Positions 1-11,825 of a stretch of DNA of 64,000 nt are shown here, one piece after another. Location: assembly GCF_030704535.1 (NCBI RefSeq), contig NC_081811.1:5373001-5437000 (forward strand). The letters are read 5' to 3'. Positions within the stretch are counted from its first letter, which is position 1, and every line of letters begins with the position of its first letter. A program made the position numbers and the translations under genes. Source of the DNA: Vitis vinifera. Taxonomy: Eukaryota > Streptophyta > Magnoliopsida > Vitales > Vitaceae. The notes beneath the pieces were generated by a model. It was not told the origin of the DNA. It did no database searches and saw only the letters and a program-made list of their open reading frames with translations.

Positions 1-3000
1 CGTACTTAGAGAACCTGTCCACCACCACTATGATAGACCCATTGTCCTCTGACTTGGGTAGCCCGATGATGAAGTCCATGGTGACGCTGTCCCATGGGCG
101 TTCTGCTATAGGTAGTGGCTCTAACAGGCCTCTAGGTTGTCGCTGCTCCACCTTGTCTTGTTGGCACACAAGACAAGTTCTCACGTAGGCCTCAACCTCA
201 TCCCGTATCTGAGGCCAATAGTAAGCTGACTCGAGTAGTGCCCTAGTGCGTCGTTGCCCAGGGTGCCCAGCCCATTTGGTGTCATGGCACTCCTTAATCA
301 GGTTCCTCCTTAGGTTCCCCCATTTAGGCACATAGAGTCGTCTCCCTTTTGTGTAGAGTAGGCCGTCCTCCACCCAAAACCGCTTAGTCTTCCCTTCATG
401 AGCCAGGGCGATGAGGCTCTTAGCCACTGGGTCATGTTGCAGTCCCTCTCTTAGAAGATCTATTATGTCTCCTTGGGGCTGACTCGTCATGGATGCTAGC
501 TCAGCTTTGCGGCTTAGGGCGTCGGCCACATGATTAGCACTTCCCGGCTTATACTCCAGCGTATAGTCGAACTCAGCCAGGAAGTCTTGCCACCTAGCTT
601 GTTTAGGACTCAGCTTCTTCTGGGTCTGGAAGTAGCTAGTGGCCACATTGTCGGTCTTCACTATGAAGTGAGACCCTAACAGATAGTGCCTCCAAGTGCG
701 CAAGCAGTGGACGATAGCGGTCATCTCCTTTTCTTGCACCGTGTAACGCCTCTCTGCGTCGTTTAGCTTGCGACTCTCAAATGCAATAGGATGCCTTTCT
801 TGCATAAGGACTCCCCCAATAGCGAAGTCTGAGGCATCTGTGTGTACCTCAAAGACCTTGGTGTGGTCGGGTAGTGCCAACACTGGCTCCTCAGTCACAG
901 CCTTCTTTAGATCCTCAAAGGCTTGTTGGCACCTTCCATCCCATTCCCATGCCTTATTCTTCTTAAGAAGATCAGTGAGTGGGGCAGCCCTTGCCGAATA
1001 ACCTTTTATGAATCGCCGGTAATAATTAACTAGACCAAGGAAAGATCTGAGTTGAGGTACCTTGGTTGGTGGATCCCATTCTTGGATGGCCTTCACCTTG
1101 CTATTATCCATCATCAGCTTGCCATCTCTGATGCGATGCCCAAGGAAGCTCACTTCCTCCTTAGCAAACGAACATTTCTCCTTCTTTACGTATAGCTCGT
1201 TCTGCCTCAAGATCTTAAAGACCTTCCTCAAGTGCTCTTTGTGCTCCCTTAGAGTGTTACTATAGATGACTATGTCATCCAAGTACACTATCACGAACTT
1301 GTCCAAGTATGGGTGGAAGATCTTGTTCATGAGGGTGCAGAATGTTGCTGGGGCATTGGTGAGTCCGAAAGGCATCACTAAGAACTCATATGAGCCATAC
1401 CTGGTCACACATGTAGTCTTCGGCTCATCTCCCTCCGCAATCCTGACTTGGTAGTAGCCCGACCTTAAGTCCAGCTTCGTAAAGTACCTGGCCCTTCCAA
1501 GTTGATCGAACAAGTCAGCAATGAGCGGGATGGGATACTTGTTCTTCACCGTCACCTTATTGAGTGCCCGGTAATCTATGCACATTCGTAGGGACCCATC
1601 ATGCTTCTTTTGAAATAGAACCGGCGCGCCATAGGGAGCCTTGGATGGTTGGATGAACCCCGCATCTAGCAACTCCTTGAGTTGTCTCCTTAGCTCCTCC
1701 AACTCAGGTGGTGCCATCCTATATGGCCCCATAGCAGGGGGCTTGGCTCCTGGCTCCAACTCAATCTTGTGATCTTCCTCTCTCCTAGGAGGAAGTCTCT
1801 TAGGCAACTCGGGCGGCATCACGTCCTTGAACTCATCAAGGACCCCCTTGATTTCCTTAGGAATGGGTTCTCCCGACCCATCATCCTTCTCTTCCTTTAA
1901 GGTGGCGAGGTAGGTCACTTCTTCCCTCTTTAACCCCTTCTTTACTTGCATAGCAGATAGCATAGGGGTCTTGAGCGTACCTTCAGTGACCGTAGGGACC
2001 ATGCACGGCTTCTCCTCCTCTAGGATGGCCATTGAGCGTAGGAAAGGTAGTGGCACGGCCTTGACCTTCTGTAGGAAATCCATTCCTAGCACCATCTTGA
2101 AGTCGTCCATGGGTGCCACTGTGAAGTCGACCCTTCCTTCCCACGAGCCAATGTGCATAGTCACCCCGCGAGCTACTCCCTGTGATGGCTTGGCAGCTGA
2201 ATTGACTGCCTTGAGCCATCCTCCTTCTTTGGATGCTTGGAGCTCCAACCTTCTTGCCTCATCCTCCGAGACAAAGTTGTGAGTGGCACCTGTGTCCACC
2301 AGGGCCTTGGTGGCCTTACCATTCACAAGGGCCTCCACGTACATCAGCCCTTTGCTTTGAGGCGTCTTAGGCATCGGCTTGGCCTTAAGGGCATTTAAGA
2401 GCTGCAACGATCCCATCTTAGCATCGTCTTCCTGCTCCTTCTCCTCGATCATAGCATTTAAAGCCTTCCTCTTAGGGCAGTCCCGTGCCCAATGCGGACC
2501 ATCGCACAAGAAGCAATTGGCCCTGGGCTTGAACTCCTTCCGCTTGTCCTTGCCTTTGCCATCCTTGCCACTAGGGCCTTTGCTTGATTCTTCCTTAGAA
2601 GTGTGGTCTTGCGACCTCTTGTCTCCCCCACCTTTAGCCTGGTTACCCTTGGATGGTGGCTTGGGCTTGGAAGAGTCTCCTCTCCTATAATCCACCAAGG
2701 ACTCAGCTACTGCCATAGCCGTGGCTAAGTCTTGGACACCACGTCTCCTCAACTCTTGCTCGGCCCAACTTTGCAGGTTGTCCATGAAGTTAAACAGTAG
2801 CTCCTCCTCAGCCATGTTAGGTATCTCAAGCATGAGAGTAGAGAATTCTTTAACATACTCACGGATCGAGCCCGTGTGCTTGAGACGCTTCAAACTCTTC
2901 CTTGCTAGGTAAGCCACGTCTTCGGGATAGAATTGCCTCTTGATTTCTCTCTTGAAGGCATCCCATGTGTCTATGGTGCACGTCCCTCTTTCTATGTCGG

Positions 3001-3628
3001 CAAACCGTCGACGCCACCATAGAGTAGCATTATCAGTGAGGTAGAGGGTCGCGGTGCGTACCTTAGTGGCTTCATCCATCAATGCAATGGCCTCAAAGTA
3101 ACGTTCCATGTGCCACAAGAAGTTATCCAGCTCCTTGGCATCCCTCTTGCCACTGAACATGTGTGGCTTGGGCACCTCCACCCTTGGTGCCTCATGAGTG
3201 GCCATAACTCGTGCTGACACCGCCGACTTGTAGATGGCCAGCTCTTGTCGGATCTCTTGGTCTCGGGCATCCATGCGTGCAGCCAAGGCCTCCATCCTTG
3301 ACTCCACACTAGCGAACATGGTCATGACCTTGTCTTGGAAGGACATGAACTCCTCATGTGACACCGGCTGAACTTGTGAGCCTAGCACTCCCTCGCGAAG
3401 GTCTTGGATCTGTTCCCTTAGATCCTCTAATCCCTTCTCCATGCCTTGCTCGATCAAGTCCACCCCTTCCCGGGTGTCCGCCATGGCTAGCTCCACCTTG
3501 GCTAGCCTTGCCTCCATGTTGGCTAAGGCGTCATGAGACTTATCCTTCCTACCTCGGCCTCGTGCAGCACGCTCTATCTCCCGTCCACGGGTTTGCTCGC
3601 TAGTCTCCTCCACGTTAGAGCCCGACAT
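1..3628 (-). CDS. gag-pol polyprotein of the gypsy element, partial
   Basis: Old mobile-element coding region, starting at the ATG complementary to 3626-3628, 28 bases beyond the primer-binding site. Parts in order: a gag region with a charged, coiled-coil-like N-terminus and a retrotransposon gag domain (about 3600-2650); a CCHC zinc knuckle near 2500; an aspartic protease with the DTGA active-site motif near 2290; reverse transcriptase with the YLDD box near 1270; RNase H (about 950-600); then the zinc-binding and core region of integrase (about 300-1). Gag and pol appear to be read in one frame, as in many plant gypsy elements. The polyprotein would make the particle and copy the element's RNA. 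The C-terminal part lies outside the window. Confidence 0.9.
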   Translation of the reverse strand, partial: MSGSNVEETSEQTRGREIERAARGRGRKDKSHDALANMEARLAKVELAMADTREGVDLIEQGMEKGLEDLREQIQDLREGVLGSQVQPVSHEEFMSFQDKVMTMFASVESRMEALAARMDARDQEIRQELAIYKSAVSARVMATHEAPRVEVPKPHMFSGKRDAKELDNFLWHMERYFEAIALMDEATKVRTATLYLTDNATLWWRRRFADIERGTCTIDTWDAFKREIKRQFYPEDVAYLARKSLKRLKHTGSIREYVKEFSTLMLEIPNMAEEELLFNFMDNLQSWAEQELRRRGVQDLATAMAVAESLVDYRRGDSSKPKPPSKGNQAKGGGDKRSQDHTSKEESSKGPSGKDGKGKDKRKEFKPRANCFLCDGPHWARDCPKRKALNAMIEEKEQEDDAKMGSLQLLNALKAKPMPKTPQSKGLMYVEALVNGKATKALVDTGATHNFVSEDEARRLELQASKEGGWLKAVNSAAKPSQGVARGVTMHIGSWEGRVDFTVAPMDDFKMVLGMDFLQKVKAVPLPFLRSMAILEEEKPCMVPTVTEGTLKTPMLSAMQVKKGLKREEVTYLATLKEEKDDGSGEPIPKEIKGVLDEFKDVMPPELPKRLPPRREEDHKIELEPGAKPPAMGPYRMAPPELEELRRQLKELLDAGFIQPSKAPYGAPVLFQKKHDGSLRMCIDYRALNKVTVKNKYPIPLIADLFDQLGRARYFTKLDLRSGYYQVRIAEGDEPKTTCVTRYGSYEFLVMPFGLTNAPATFCTLMNKIFHPYLDKFVIVYLDDIVIYSNTLREHKEHLRKVFKILRQNELYVKKEKCSFAKEEVSFLGHRIRDGKLMMDNSKVKAIQEWDPPTKVPQLRSFLGLVNYYRRFIKGYSARAAPLTDLLKKNKAWEWDGRCQQAFEDLKKAVTEEPVLALPDHTKVFEVHTDASDFAIGGVLMQERHPIAFESRKLNDAERRYTVQEKEMTAIVHCLRTWRHYLLGSHFIVKTDNVATSYFQTQKKLSPKQARWQDFLAEFDYTLEYKPGSANHVADALSRKAELASMTSQPQGDIIDLLREGLQHDPVAKSLIALAHEGKTKRFWVEDGLLYTKGRRLYVPKWGNLRRNLIKECHDTKWAGHPGQRRTRALLESAYYWPQIRDEVEAYVRTCLVCQQDKVEQRQPRGLLEPLPIAERPWDSVTMDFIIGLPKSEDNGSIIVVVDRFSKY

Positions 3629-3655
3629 GCTTCCTTTGGTATGCCCACCTCGTAA

Positions 3656-3671
3656 CCGCGCTCTGATACCA
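3656..3671 (-). other. Primer-binding site (initiator Met tRNA)
   Basis: On the minus strand the bases TGGTATCAGAGCGCGG lie two bases inside the LTR edge. The TGGTATCAGAGC core matches the 3' end of plant initiator methionine tRNA, the usual primer for plant gypsy and copia reverse transcription. Confidence 0.92.
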
Positions 3672-3673
3672 CT

Positions 3674-4214
3674 TGTCACGGACTTAGTCGTTCACTAAGC
3701 TCGTGCGGCACTTAGGCAAGTCAAGACGCTTGATCTTGCTAAGTCAGCCTTGATCCCCAATGCTTAGCTTGCTCGGCTAAGACACTCGCGACTCGAAAGC
3801 TTAAGAGCTTAGTAGGCAACTCCTTAAAGAATGGAAGCTTTATTATCTCAAGAAAGCCTTTACAAGTGCTTGGATGCTCACTTGCTTGGTGCCTTGGCCA
3901 AATGAGGCCCTCACCTATTTATAGGCACCAATGGAACTCTCTGGAACCTTGGAGGGTTCCTTACATCTCAAGACTATTCTAGAATGTCCTACATCATTCT
4001 AGTTACAAGCCTATATACAAGTATATACAAGAGTCTTTTAGACTTCTCTAGAAAGCCCCGGACTCCTCTTGTGCCTTCCACCATAGTGTAGAATTGTGTG
4101 GACTCTTCCAGACTTCTCTAGAACCTTCCACACTCTTCCCATTCTAGGAGTCTCCGGAAGCTTCCTGGCCCTATATAAGGCCATGGGGAGGCTCATTTGG
4201 GTTAGCTTGTGACA
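3674..4214 (-). repeat. LTR of the gypsy element (541 bp)
   Basis: Bounded by TGTCAC at 3674-3679 and GTGACA at 4209-4214, with the primer-binding site two bases inside the element. It holds a TATA-like box for the minus strand at 3914-3924. Short direct repeats of a TCTAGAA-type motif are scattered from 3960 to 4150. This is the LTR that drives transcription toward gag, to the left. Confidence 0.93.
3914..3924 (-). promoter_or_regulatory. TATA box of the gypsy LTR
   Basis: The minus strand reads CTATAAATAGG here, about 290 bp inside the LTR from its upstream edge. This is a plausible U3 TATA box that sets the transcription start in R. A second TATA-like string (4172-4182) lies only about 35 bp from the LTR edge and is less likely to be the promoter. 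Confidence 0.55.
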
Positions 4215-5289
4215 TTATGATACCTATGATATTTCAATGCCTCTGGCCATGCTAGCTTTTAAAAAACCTCTGTTCACCATCACCATCACCAACCTACACC
4301 TTCGGTCTTGGTTGCTTCAATTTCCGGGCATTTTGGCCCGTCTTCACGTGCCTGCTAATCCAGCCAACGGGCATAATTCCTCGTATACAAGCCGGATGGG
4401 AGTGGTGGGGGCTTGGTTTATCTGGAGTGAGGCGTTGAGCAACCCCACTTATTTATATGCTTTCGTACCCAAATATGAGTACTTTCTCAACAACTGACGT
4501 TATAAGTTGTCTCTCTCAACACGCGGCGGAGGACCAGACGTTTACGCAACATCTAAAACACAATGGTGTCACATCTGCTGCGGAGAATCTCGAAAGTTAG
4601 GGAATTGAGTGTTTCTTTTTCGAGTAGTATCGTATGTGGGGTGGACATAGGTGTGGGGCTAAGCTCATAGACTTTAGTGGTTTCCAAGTGAAATAATGGG
4701 TTGGAGGGGTGTGGTAGATTAAATTTATAGGTAGACAGAGCTCTTTGAGACGTCTCGTGTGTTGTGTCCAAATGGTCTAACCAATGAGGCAATTTGGGCC
4801 AAAGTAAGAGCATCTAAAGAAAAGAAAATGCCCCCATGAATCTACACAAAATTGAACCTATGCAAGGCCTCTATGCTTAGGATATTGAAGAAATACTAAT
4901 AAATAACAACATAGAATATATAGTCTTGATTGGATTGGAGTGATTCAAAGGCATGTGATAGGTCCCACCAGAGTAAAAGGTCAACACAAATTTGATTGGG
5001 TTGGGGATGGTGGATTTGGGTTAATAGAACGAGAGAAGGAAGGAATGGGAGGAGGCAAGCCGCAAGGCAACAATTATTCCCGGAACCCAATGAGAGATGG
5101 GTGATGATGATGCAATTTCTTACGAAATCACTATCGGCTTCTGTGTGAGTGGGCCATCCTACCTCTCCTTCCGATGTCCAATCCAGAAGCAAAAGGGTGG
5201 GCAGGACAAGAGTACTTTCTCAATAGCATCAACGCCCATCGTGACACGGCAACACCCTCCACCCGATTGGTGTCTGAAATCCCCTGGAT
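4215..5289. other. Spacer and probable 5' leader of the TPK gene
   Basis: Unique-looking DNA between the gypsy LTR and the potassium-channel start codon. The last ~200 bp are probably promoter and leader of the channel gene. Short open frames exist on both strands, but none shows family resemblance. I see no RNA gene or repeat here. Confidence 0.5.
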
Positions 5290-8023
5290 ATGGATGTTGG
5301 ATTAGAAGGGGAGCCGTTTCTGTCTTCCAGGCTCGAGCCCATTCTGGAGGTGGAGGTGGAGGTGGAGACGGAGGGTGAGGGTGAGGTCGATGATCAATTC
5401 CCATTCAACATTTCGGAACCCACCATCTCCAACCAAGACATTCGAGACCCTTGTGCCCCTGGACCATCTACTACCCATTTCTTGCCCCGCAAAACCATTC
5501 ACCGCTGCAAGACCGCGCCGGCCTTAGCCGTTATGCGAGACGCCAAATCGCAGCCGGCCCAACTCCCCAAACCCAACTCTGACTCTACCTCCATCATCAG
5601 ACAGGCCTTCTTCTTGCTCTTTCTCTATCTCTCCCTGGGCGTCGTTATCTACTCCTTCAATCGGGACAACTTCTCCGGCATCGAGACCCACGCCGTGGTC
5701 GACGCCCTTTACTTCTGTATCGTCACCATGTGCACCATAGGCTATGGCGATATCGCTCCTCTCACCCCCGCCACCAAGGTCTTCGCCTGCGTTTTTGTAC
5801 TGGTGGGCTTTGGATTCATAGACATATTGTTGAGTGGGGTCGTGAATTATGTTCTTGATTTGCAGGAGAACATGATTTTGACTGGCATTCAGGTGGGTGG
5901 AGCACCAGCCGGTGGCTTTTCTGCTAGGAACTATATAGTCGATGTGGAGAAGGGAAGAATGAGAATCAGATTGAAAGTTGGGTTAGCTCTAGGAGTAGTT
6001 GTACTATGCATTGGTATGGGCACAATGGTGCTGTATTTTGTGGAGAATTTAGACTGGATTGATGCTGTTTACTTGTCTGTCATGTCAGTCACCTCGGTTG
6101 GATATGGGGATAGGGCCTTCAAGACTCTGCCCGGTCGCTTGTTTGCTGCAATTTGGCTTCTCTTCTCAACCCTGGCAGTGGCTCGGGCTTTTCTGTATTT
6201 AGCAGAGGCAAGGATTGATAAGAGGCATAGGAGAATTACAAAGTGGGTGTTGCATAGGGAAATTACAGTCGAGGATTTGCTTGCGGCTGATATCAACAAC
6301 AATGGTTTCATTAGGTGCCATTCTATCCTGCCAGCTCTTTTCTTTCTATTCAATTACCAATAGATTTTGTTTTCTCCTTCGCCTTTCCATTTCAATAATT
6401 CCATTAAAATGATCTTTTCTTTCTAGCTGGGGTGTTTGCTGTATTGGTATTGAAGTTATTCTTTTAACCTTTTGATTCTTGAATAGGGTTTAAGTATAGT
6501 TTAGCTACTCAGATTGAACTCTAAATCTTATTGGGGTGAATTTGCACCAGACATTAATCCAACACATAAAAACAGAGGCCTTGCCATAGGGAAAGATTTG
6601 GAGAGGAAAAGTATGATGCTTTAAACATGATTGCATGTCCTTATCTAGTATTCTTTATGTAGCATTTGAGGGCTTATAATAAACCTTTACTCAATTTGGA
6701 TGCTAGTCTCATGTATAATCTAAAGAAAAGGAAATAATTCAAAATGAGAACCCATTGTAGAGTCTTTATAATTAAACAGTATATATGGAGTCATTTTAGG
6801 TTGTTTAACTGCCATAAAATGCCCTCCTCCAGAGTGGAGTAATTGGTAGGATTTTATATGTTTCTACATTCTAATGTGAGCGTAGACAATTACAGAAAGC
6901 ATAGGTGTTTGGATGCTTAAAATTATCTGTTGTATTCTATCCAGCAGAAGTTAAAACTTCATATGAGTGTCAAGCTACTCATCTTAGTTTTTCTGGTCTC
7001 TAAGGACTTCTTATACCATTGTTGGCGATTTTCGTCTGGTTCCACAAGATTCCTTTGTAGCAAAGCTATCCATAGGCACCCCTTCAGATGTCTGATTCTT
7101 TATTGTTAGTTGTTTGTCAAATTTCACATCAATCCACCACTGACTTCAAATGTTTTGAGTTATAGCAAGTCATCTGTCTCATATTGAATGTGAGGGGTTG
7201 ATGACTCTAAGTGGAGTCTGGAGGAAAGGACTCTGCACCATAGTTTGTAAAATAAGCATGGAAGTAAAATTGAAAATTATACTTGTCTATCTCTCCTGCA
7301 CATTTGTGAATGACTCGACAATTTTGAAGAAAAAAAGGGTAATGATAACAATAGAGAATACAACAAACCATCTGGTTTATGATATTTTACCAATTACATA
7401 GAGAATATGCTGGTACTTTTTTCTCTGATACCTACCACTTAGAAGACAACTATTGAAGGTAAATTATGGAAAGCAAAGAAAAAAGGAGGAAAAGAAAACA
7501 AGAGATTTTACTGGTAGAGTCCAAGTACTGAATTTATACCATTATAGGATCATTAAGGATGTACTCTTTTTTCTGGTCATTCAAAATGATAACATGGAAA
7601 TAAATGGTTTGAATAATCCAATTGGTCAACCCTTGGATTTCAGTTTTCTTGGACTTTTCATGTCTTTAAAATGTGCAGCATAGATCAAATTATTTTTAAA
7701 TAGATCTGAAATTCCTTTAAGTTTCCACTTGTATGCTGCTTCTGAATCTTTTCCCTAATGTTTCTACTTGTATGCTGCTTCTGAATTTTTTGCTACCTGT
7801 TTAAAAGTATACAGATAAGTGCAACTGTGTTATCAAATAGGACCTGATTTTTGCCTTTTTGTTCCTTCTATCCAGTAAATCAGAATATGTCATCTACAAG
7901 CTCAAGGAGATGGGGAAGATTGCGGAAAATGATGTATTGCAGATCTGTAATCAGTTCAACAAGCTTGACCCCAACAACTCTGGAAAAATAACCCTGCCTG
8001 ATCTCTTGGAGAATCACTTGTGA
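5290..8023 (+). CDS. TPK: Two-pore potassium channel, TPK3/TPK5-like
   Basis: Two exons, 5290-6314 and 7876-8023, give 390 aa. Each subunit carries two pore loops and channels form as dimers, usually in the vacuolar (or thylakoid) membrane, where they pass K+ out of the vacuole. Both selectivity filters read GYGD (residues 151-154 and 271-274), each between hydrophobic helices (helices near residues 105-125, 165-190, 230-255 and 285-305). An N-terminal basic stretch around residues 67-78 (RKTIHRCKTAPA) matches the 14-3-3 docking site of the family. The C-terminus holds two EF-hands: one starts at D334 and is split by the intron, the second is near residue 375. These should confer Ca2+ activation. 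The start is the first ATG of the frame and gives the acidic N-terminus usual for TPKs. Length fits the family (about 350-440 aa). TPK3 versus TPK5 orthology is not decided. Confidence 0.93.
5342..5392 (+). repeat. In-frame GGTGGA/GGGTGA microsatellite in the TPK coding region
   Basis: Purine-rich short tandem repeats encode alternating Glu-Val then Glu-Gly residues (about residues 19-32) in the cytosolic N-terminus of the channel. Such tracts change length easily, so this part of the protein is probably variable between cultivars. Confidence 0.75.
6315..7875 (+). other. Intron of the TPK gene (1561 bp)
   Basis: Starts with GTGCCA after the first half of EF-hand 1 and ends at CTATCCAG before the second half. 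Splicing joins AG to T to make a Ser codon and keeps the frame to the stop at 8021-8023. AT-rich. I see no gene or mobile element inside it. Confidence 0.85.
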
Positions 8024-9404
8024 TAAGAAATGAAATGGTCATTTGAATTCAATGGCAGTGGCTGGGTTTTGATTTCTCTGTTCTGAGCAAAGAGGCAGGA
8101 ATCCAAGGCTGGCAAGTACCTTCCCAGCCTAAATTTGCAAGTGGCAAGGATATGCATTTCCATCTCTTGCAAGTAAGCTTTTGCACAAGCAACTGTAAAT
8201 TTCATGGAGAGTACAGAACTCATCAAATTCTTTTTGTGATATCAGAAGAAAAAGGAATGACAGAAGAAACAGATTGAAGACACTGGATGCTTTCTCTCAT
8301 GTGGCTTCTTCTCTTTACAAGATAACATTTTGTTAAGAAATCTAATAGGCATGGAGTCTTTCAAATTGTATGATGTATTGTTTGATACTAATGATCTCAA
8401 AAGTGAACAGTAATGAGAAAGGATCAAATGCCATGGGGTTGGTTTCCCTTTAGTTACTGATTTTCTTCTTTGTATTTTGCTCTAGTTGTGGGTGAACTCT
8501 CTTATTGAGCTTTTAGAAATGTGCAGAGCTCTGATGGGACCAACTACATCACACTCATCATTGGAAAATCCAAAAGAAATAAAAAAAAAGATGGTGATGA
8601 AGAACACAAAGCATGTGCTGTCATTTTCACCAATGCCTTGCAGCCAGGTAGGAGGAAGCTCTGGGCCCTTATAATGGACCAAAAATATGTGAGACTATAG
8701 AGAATAGACAGAGTGGAGCACTGGAAGACTGGCTAGTTCCTCCATCCAATTCCACAGATATTGGCAGCCATGAATTGTAGTTTCCCCTCTATCGTGGTAA
8801 GGAAAATGATGGTTCAAAGCTTTACCAAAATGTACAGTAATATTGGGAGTGGACTGTTAGGGAGTGATGCTGATGTTTTGGTTACATTTGTTTGTTTCTT
8901 TATCAAATGTGCCAAGTTTAGAATTGTTGCATTCAGCTGTAACCTATTGTCAATCAGTTCGGAGCATATTCCTAAAAGCTAGCATAATTTTTCTTTATGA
9001 AAAGGACCCTTCATTTATAATGATCTAGACTTTATTAAGAATGATTAATCTCTTTTTTGGGGGATGACTCCTTGATAATGCAAGTACTCATTAACTTATG
9101 TTAGCAAACTTTTGTGTTAATCCCTTGGAAGAGAGGGCCCTCTGCCAATTATAGTCTCCATTACTTTGATTCATGATAGAGGACCTAACATTTGAAAAGC
9201 ACATCTCTGTGTTCCTCAAAAGCTAGAATGTTAATCACAGGAAAGGCATAGAAATTCAATAATCAGGTCCCAACTTTTTTAGTAGAGGGACTCCCAAGAT
9301 GTTAATTACTCAAAATGGAACCTATTCATAACGTACAAGAAGAACAAGGTTTCTAATATCCTGCTATGCATATTCTAGGCTAGCAGAGAAGGACAAGAAA
9401 AAAT
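8024..9404. other. 3' UTR of TPK and spacer
   Basis: The first few hundred bases are probably the 3' untranslated region of the potassium-channel gene. The rest is AT-rich spacer with only short, unsupported open frames on both strands. Confidence 0.45.
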
Positions 9405-9541
9405 TACTTGCCATATGGGCATCACTACAAACCCTTCTGCACTGCTTCTCTCCTTCAGAGTCAAGAACAAGAGCTCTCTTTTTGAGCTCTGCTTTTGCTT
9501 GCCTCTCCATTGCCTTTTTCACTTTCCTATGGGCAGAATTC
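9405..9541 (-). pseudogene. Possible fragment of a stomatin/SPFH-family exon
   Basis: The minus strand encodes about 42 residues with a heptad-rich pattern (AMERQAKAELKKRALVLDSE, then GEKQ). This resembles the helical region that follows the SPFH domain of stomatin-like proteins, whose usual form is AMe-QAeAEr-KRAqILeSEGerQ. It is isolated: a stop lies just upstream in frame and no neighbouring exons are visible. It is probably a pseudogene relic. Resemblance is judged by eye only. Confidence 0.3.
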
Positions 9542-10493
9542 TGCTTTCATCCGGCTAGTGACTCGGCCCATTCAAAGAATTAATGTTTAACCTATTTACT
9601 ACACCTAATGTTGTCATTGTTCTGTGTCTTTCTCCCTCATTGGATGCACTGAATGATTGCTATAGGTTCCTTACGTTAAACTTACCTGATTCATATCTGC
9701 TATATCAGCAGTAAGAAGACAGTCCAATATAACATCAGTCCAAAAATAATCCCCACTGGTCATTGTGTAAAGGGCAAGAAACATGGTTAGAAGGTCACTT
9801 TTATTACTTTGAATGCCTCATTTAGACGTGCACCAATCCATAACAAGACTTCATTAAAGCTTCATACCAATGGAAAAGAACGTGAGAAAAGAGATGGAAG
9901 GAAAGATTTTGAGAGTCAAAAGGGTTAGCATCATAACACCAAGGAGTTGGCTTGGCGTAGAAAGAACAAAAAGGATGGAGAGATAGTATAGAGTTGAGTG
10001 AGGTTGAAGCCTGATTTGCAAGGAAAGAAAGCAATTTATCCCCAACTGAATTAACATCTTTCCAACTCCACCAATTGACATACCTCCCCTCTGTCGGTTA
10101 CAACCCAAACACCACCCCCCACCCCAACTTGTTTTCACGGATGTTTCTTCGGCTCTTTCAATGAATCATTGACTCCGCCTTGTCCCATTGGATGATCCGT
10201 CGGTTGCTTCTGTTTGTAGTTTGTACATACTCACCGGTCACCACCCCCAATAAACCACCTGTTCCAATGTATATACAAAAGTTGCTTGCAAGTTGAAGAT
10301 TGTTTTGTGTGTGAGTGGTCTAGTTGCCTTGATGCCTTCCAACCAACCCCAATTGGACTATCCATTGGGGCAAGCAAACTAACATTGTATGCGGACTATA
10401 CCCACTTTGAGGATTTGTTGTAAGGATGCTTGATGACAAATTAGGTCATTTTCCCCATAGACTCCAAGATATAGCATCACCCCATTACCCCAT
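9542..10493. other. Spacer without recognised genes
   Basis: Moderately AT-rich spacer. Short open frames on the minus strand near 9.82-10.14 kb are not supported by any family resemblance. Confidence 0.4.
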
Positions 10494-10687
10494 CACCCTT
10501 TCTAACTCATAGGAGGGAAAGACGCAAGGGCGATTCTTTAAACACACAATCTCATTTGGCCAGGCCATGTTCTAGGGAGTGAGGAATTGCCACCCTTTCC
10601 GATTCATAGGAGTGAAAGACGCAAGGGAGATTCCATAAACACACAATTTCATTTGGCCAGGCCTTGTTCTAGGGAGTGAGGAATTGG
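10494..10687. repeat. Two tandem copies of a ~97-bp unit
   Basis: Two head-to-tail units (about 10494-10590 and 10591-10687) share CACCCTTTC, ATAGGAG-GAAAGACGCAAGGG, CATTTGGCCAGGCC and TTCTAGGGAGTGAGGAATTG. A third, more diverged copy lies at about 12525-12610, at the start of the second half of the larger duplication. Confidence 0.85.
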
Positions 10688-10936
10688 GGAAATATCTGCT
10701 GGAATTGAAGAGTTTTTATTTTAGTTTTATTGCCTAACTGTACCACATACTTTTGCCAAATATATTTTTCATTTAGGCCCACAAAATAAATAGTAAAATA
10801 TACCAACTATTATAGTTTTTCATTTAAATAAATAAATCAAATACATGTTCATGTATGTTTTAGAAGTTTTTACTTTTTTATTTTTGATTTGATTGATGCA
10901 AAAAAGAAACAGTAATGCATTAAATTAAGAACTTAA

Positions 10937-11055
10937 GAGTGTGTTTAACAGTGATCACAAAAAAGTGTTTTCAACTGTTTTAACACAAAATATAAGGATT
11001 TTTACGTGACAAAAATATTAAAAGCGCTTCTTGGAATCATTGTTAAACGGAGTTT
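10937..11055. mobile_element. Small inverted-repeat element (MITE-like), 119 bp
   Basis: The left end, GAGTGTGTTTAACAGTGAT, and the reverse complement of the right end, AAACTCCGTTTAACAATGAT, match over about 15 of 17 bases. The interior includes AAAAGCGCTTCTTGGAATCATTG. This form is common for tiny non-autonomous hAT-type elements in grapevine. It is present in copy A of the segmental duplication and not seen in copy B, so it inserted after the duplication or was lost from B. Confidence 0.6.
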
Positions 11056-11825
11056 GGGATGAAATTTTTTTTCGTTGTTTTTCCTATTAAATTTTATTTC
11101 TTTTTAAAATACAAAATAAATGCATGTATGAAAAGGTTAAAAAAGTATACAAAGGAAATGAAATTAATAAATGGAAGGAGAAAAATTATAGAAGTAAATA
11201 GACTTTAGAGGAAAAAAAATTAAATAGTGAATTACCAAAAAAATTAAAGCGTAAATTATAAAACACACCCATGTATTTTTACTTGTGCCTCAATTTAATT
11301 CTTAATTTTTTTTTTCAAATTAAGTTTAACTATAAACTATGCTCAAATAATAGATCATTTTGTTAAAAAATTTTATAAAAAAAGAGTAAATAAAATCATG
11401 TAATAATGCATTAATTAAGATGTCATTGTAATAAGCATATGAGTATTAATATGAGGTTTTTATATAATATTTGGATATATCCTTTGTGATGTGAGCTTTT
11501 CTATTCATTTATGAAAAATTAAAATATGGTCTTAATAAATTTCCTTTTTTAAAAAAAATAAAATATGATAATCTAGATAGAAATAGAGGGAAAAAAATAT
11601 AATAGAAAAAATAAGAAAAGAAAACTTTTTTTTTTAAAAAAAAAAAAATTGATGTTTAATGTGAATAGAATTAGAGAATAAAATAAAATTAAGAATAAAA
11701 TGAAATTAAACTACAAATTTAAGCCCAATAACCCATTTTTTCTAAAACAAGTTCATATTTTTAAAACATGGAATACAATGGAAGAAAAAAAAAAAGGAGT
11801 GGAAGGTTAAACTGTATTTGGTGAC

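Larger units (their letters stand above)
1..4214 (-). mobile_element. Ty3/gypsy LTR retrotransposon, partial (runs off left edge)
   Basis: The minus strand reads, from right to left, one LTR (4214-3674), a primer-binding site for initiator Met tRNA, then gag, protease, reverse transcriptase, RNase H and the start of integrase at the window edge. This order (integrase after RNase H) is that of Ty3/gypsy elements. The LTR begins and ends with the 6-bp inverted repeat TGTCAC/GTGACA. The five bases just outside it (ttatg, 4215-4219) should be one copy of the target duplication. The other LTR is outside the window, so LTR divergence cannot be used for dating. The part visible looks largely whole, which suggests a fairly young insertion. 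The clade within gypsy is not decided, because the integrase C-terminus is missing. Confidence 0.95.

Noticed and set aside
768-3603. Plus-strand open frames over 1-3600
   Set aside because: They are antisense shadows of the minus-strand gag-pol region, which has clear domain motifs.
5097-5404. Open frames upstream of and over the TPK start
   Set aside because: Low-complexity or antisense products caused by the GGTGGA repeat. The channel frame explains the coding signal.
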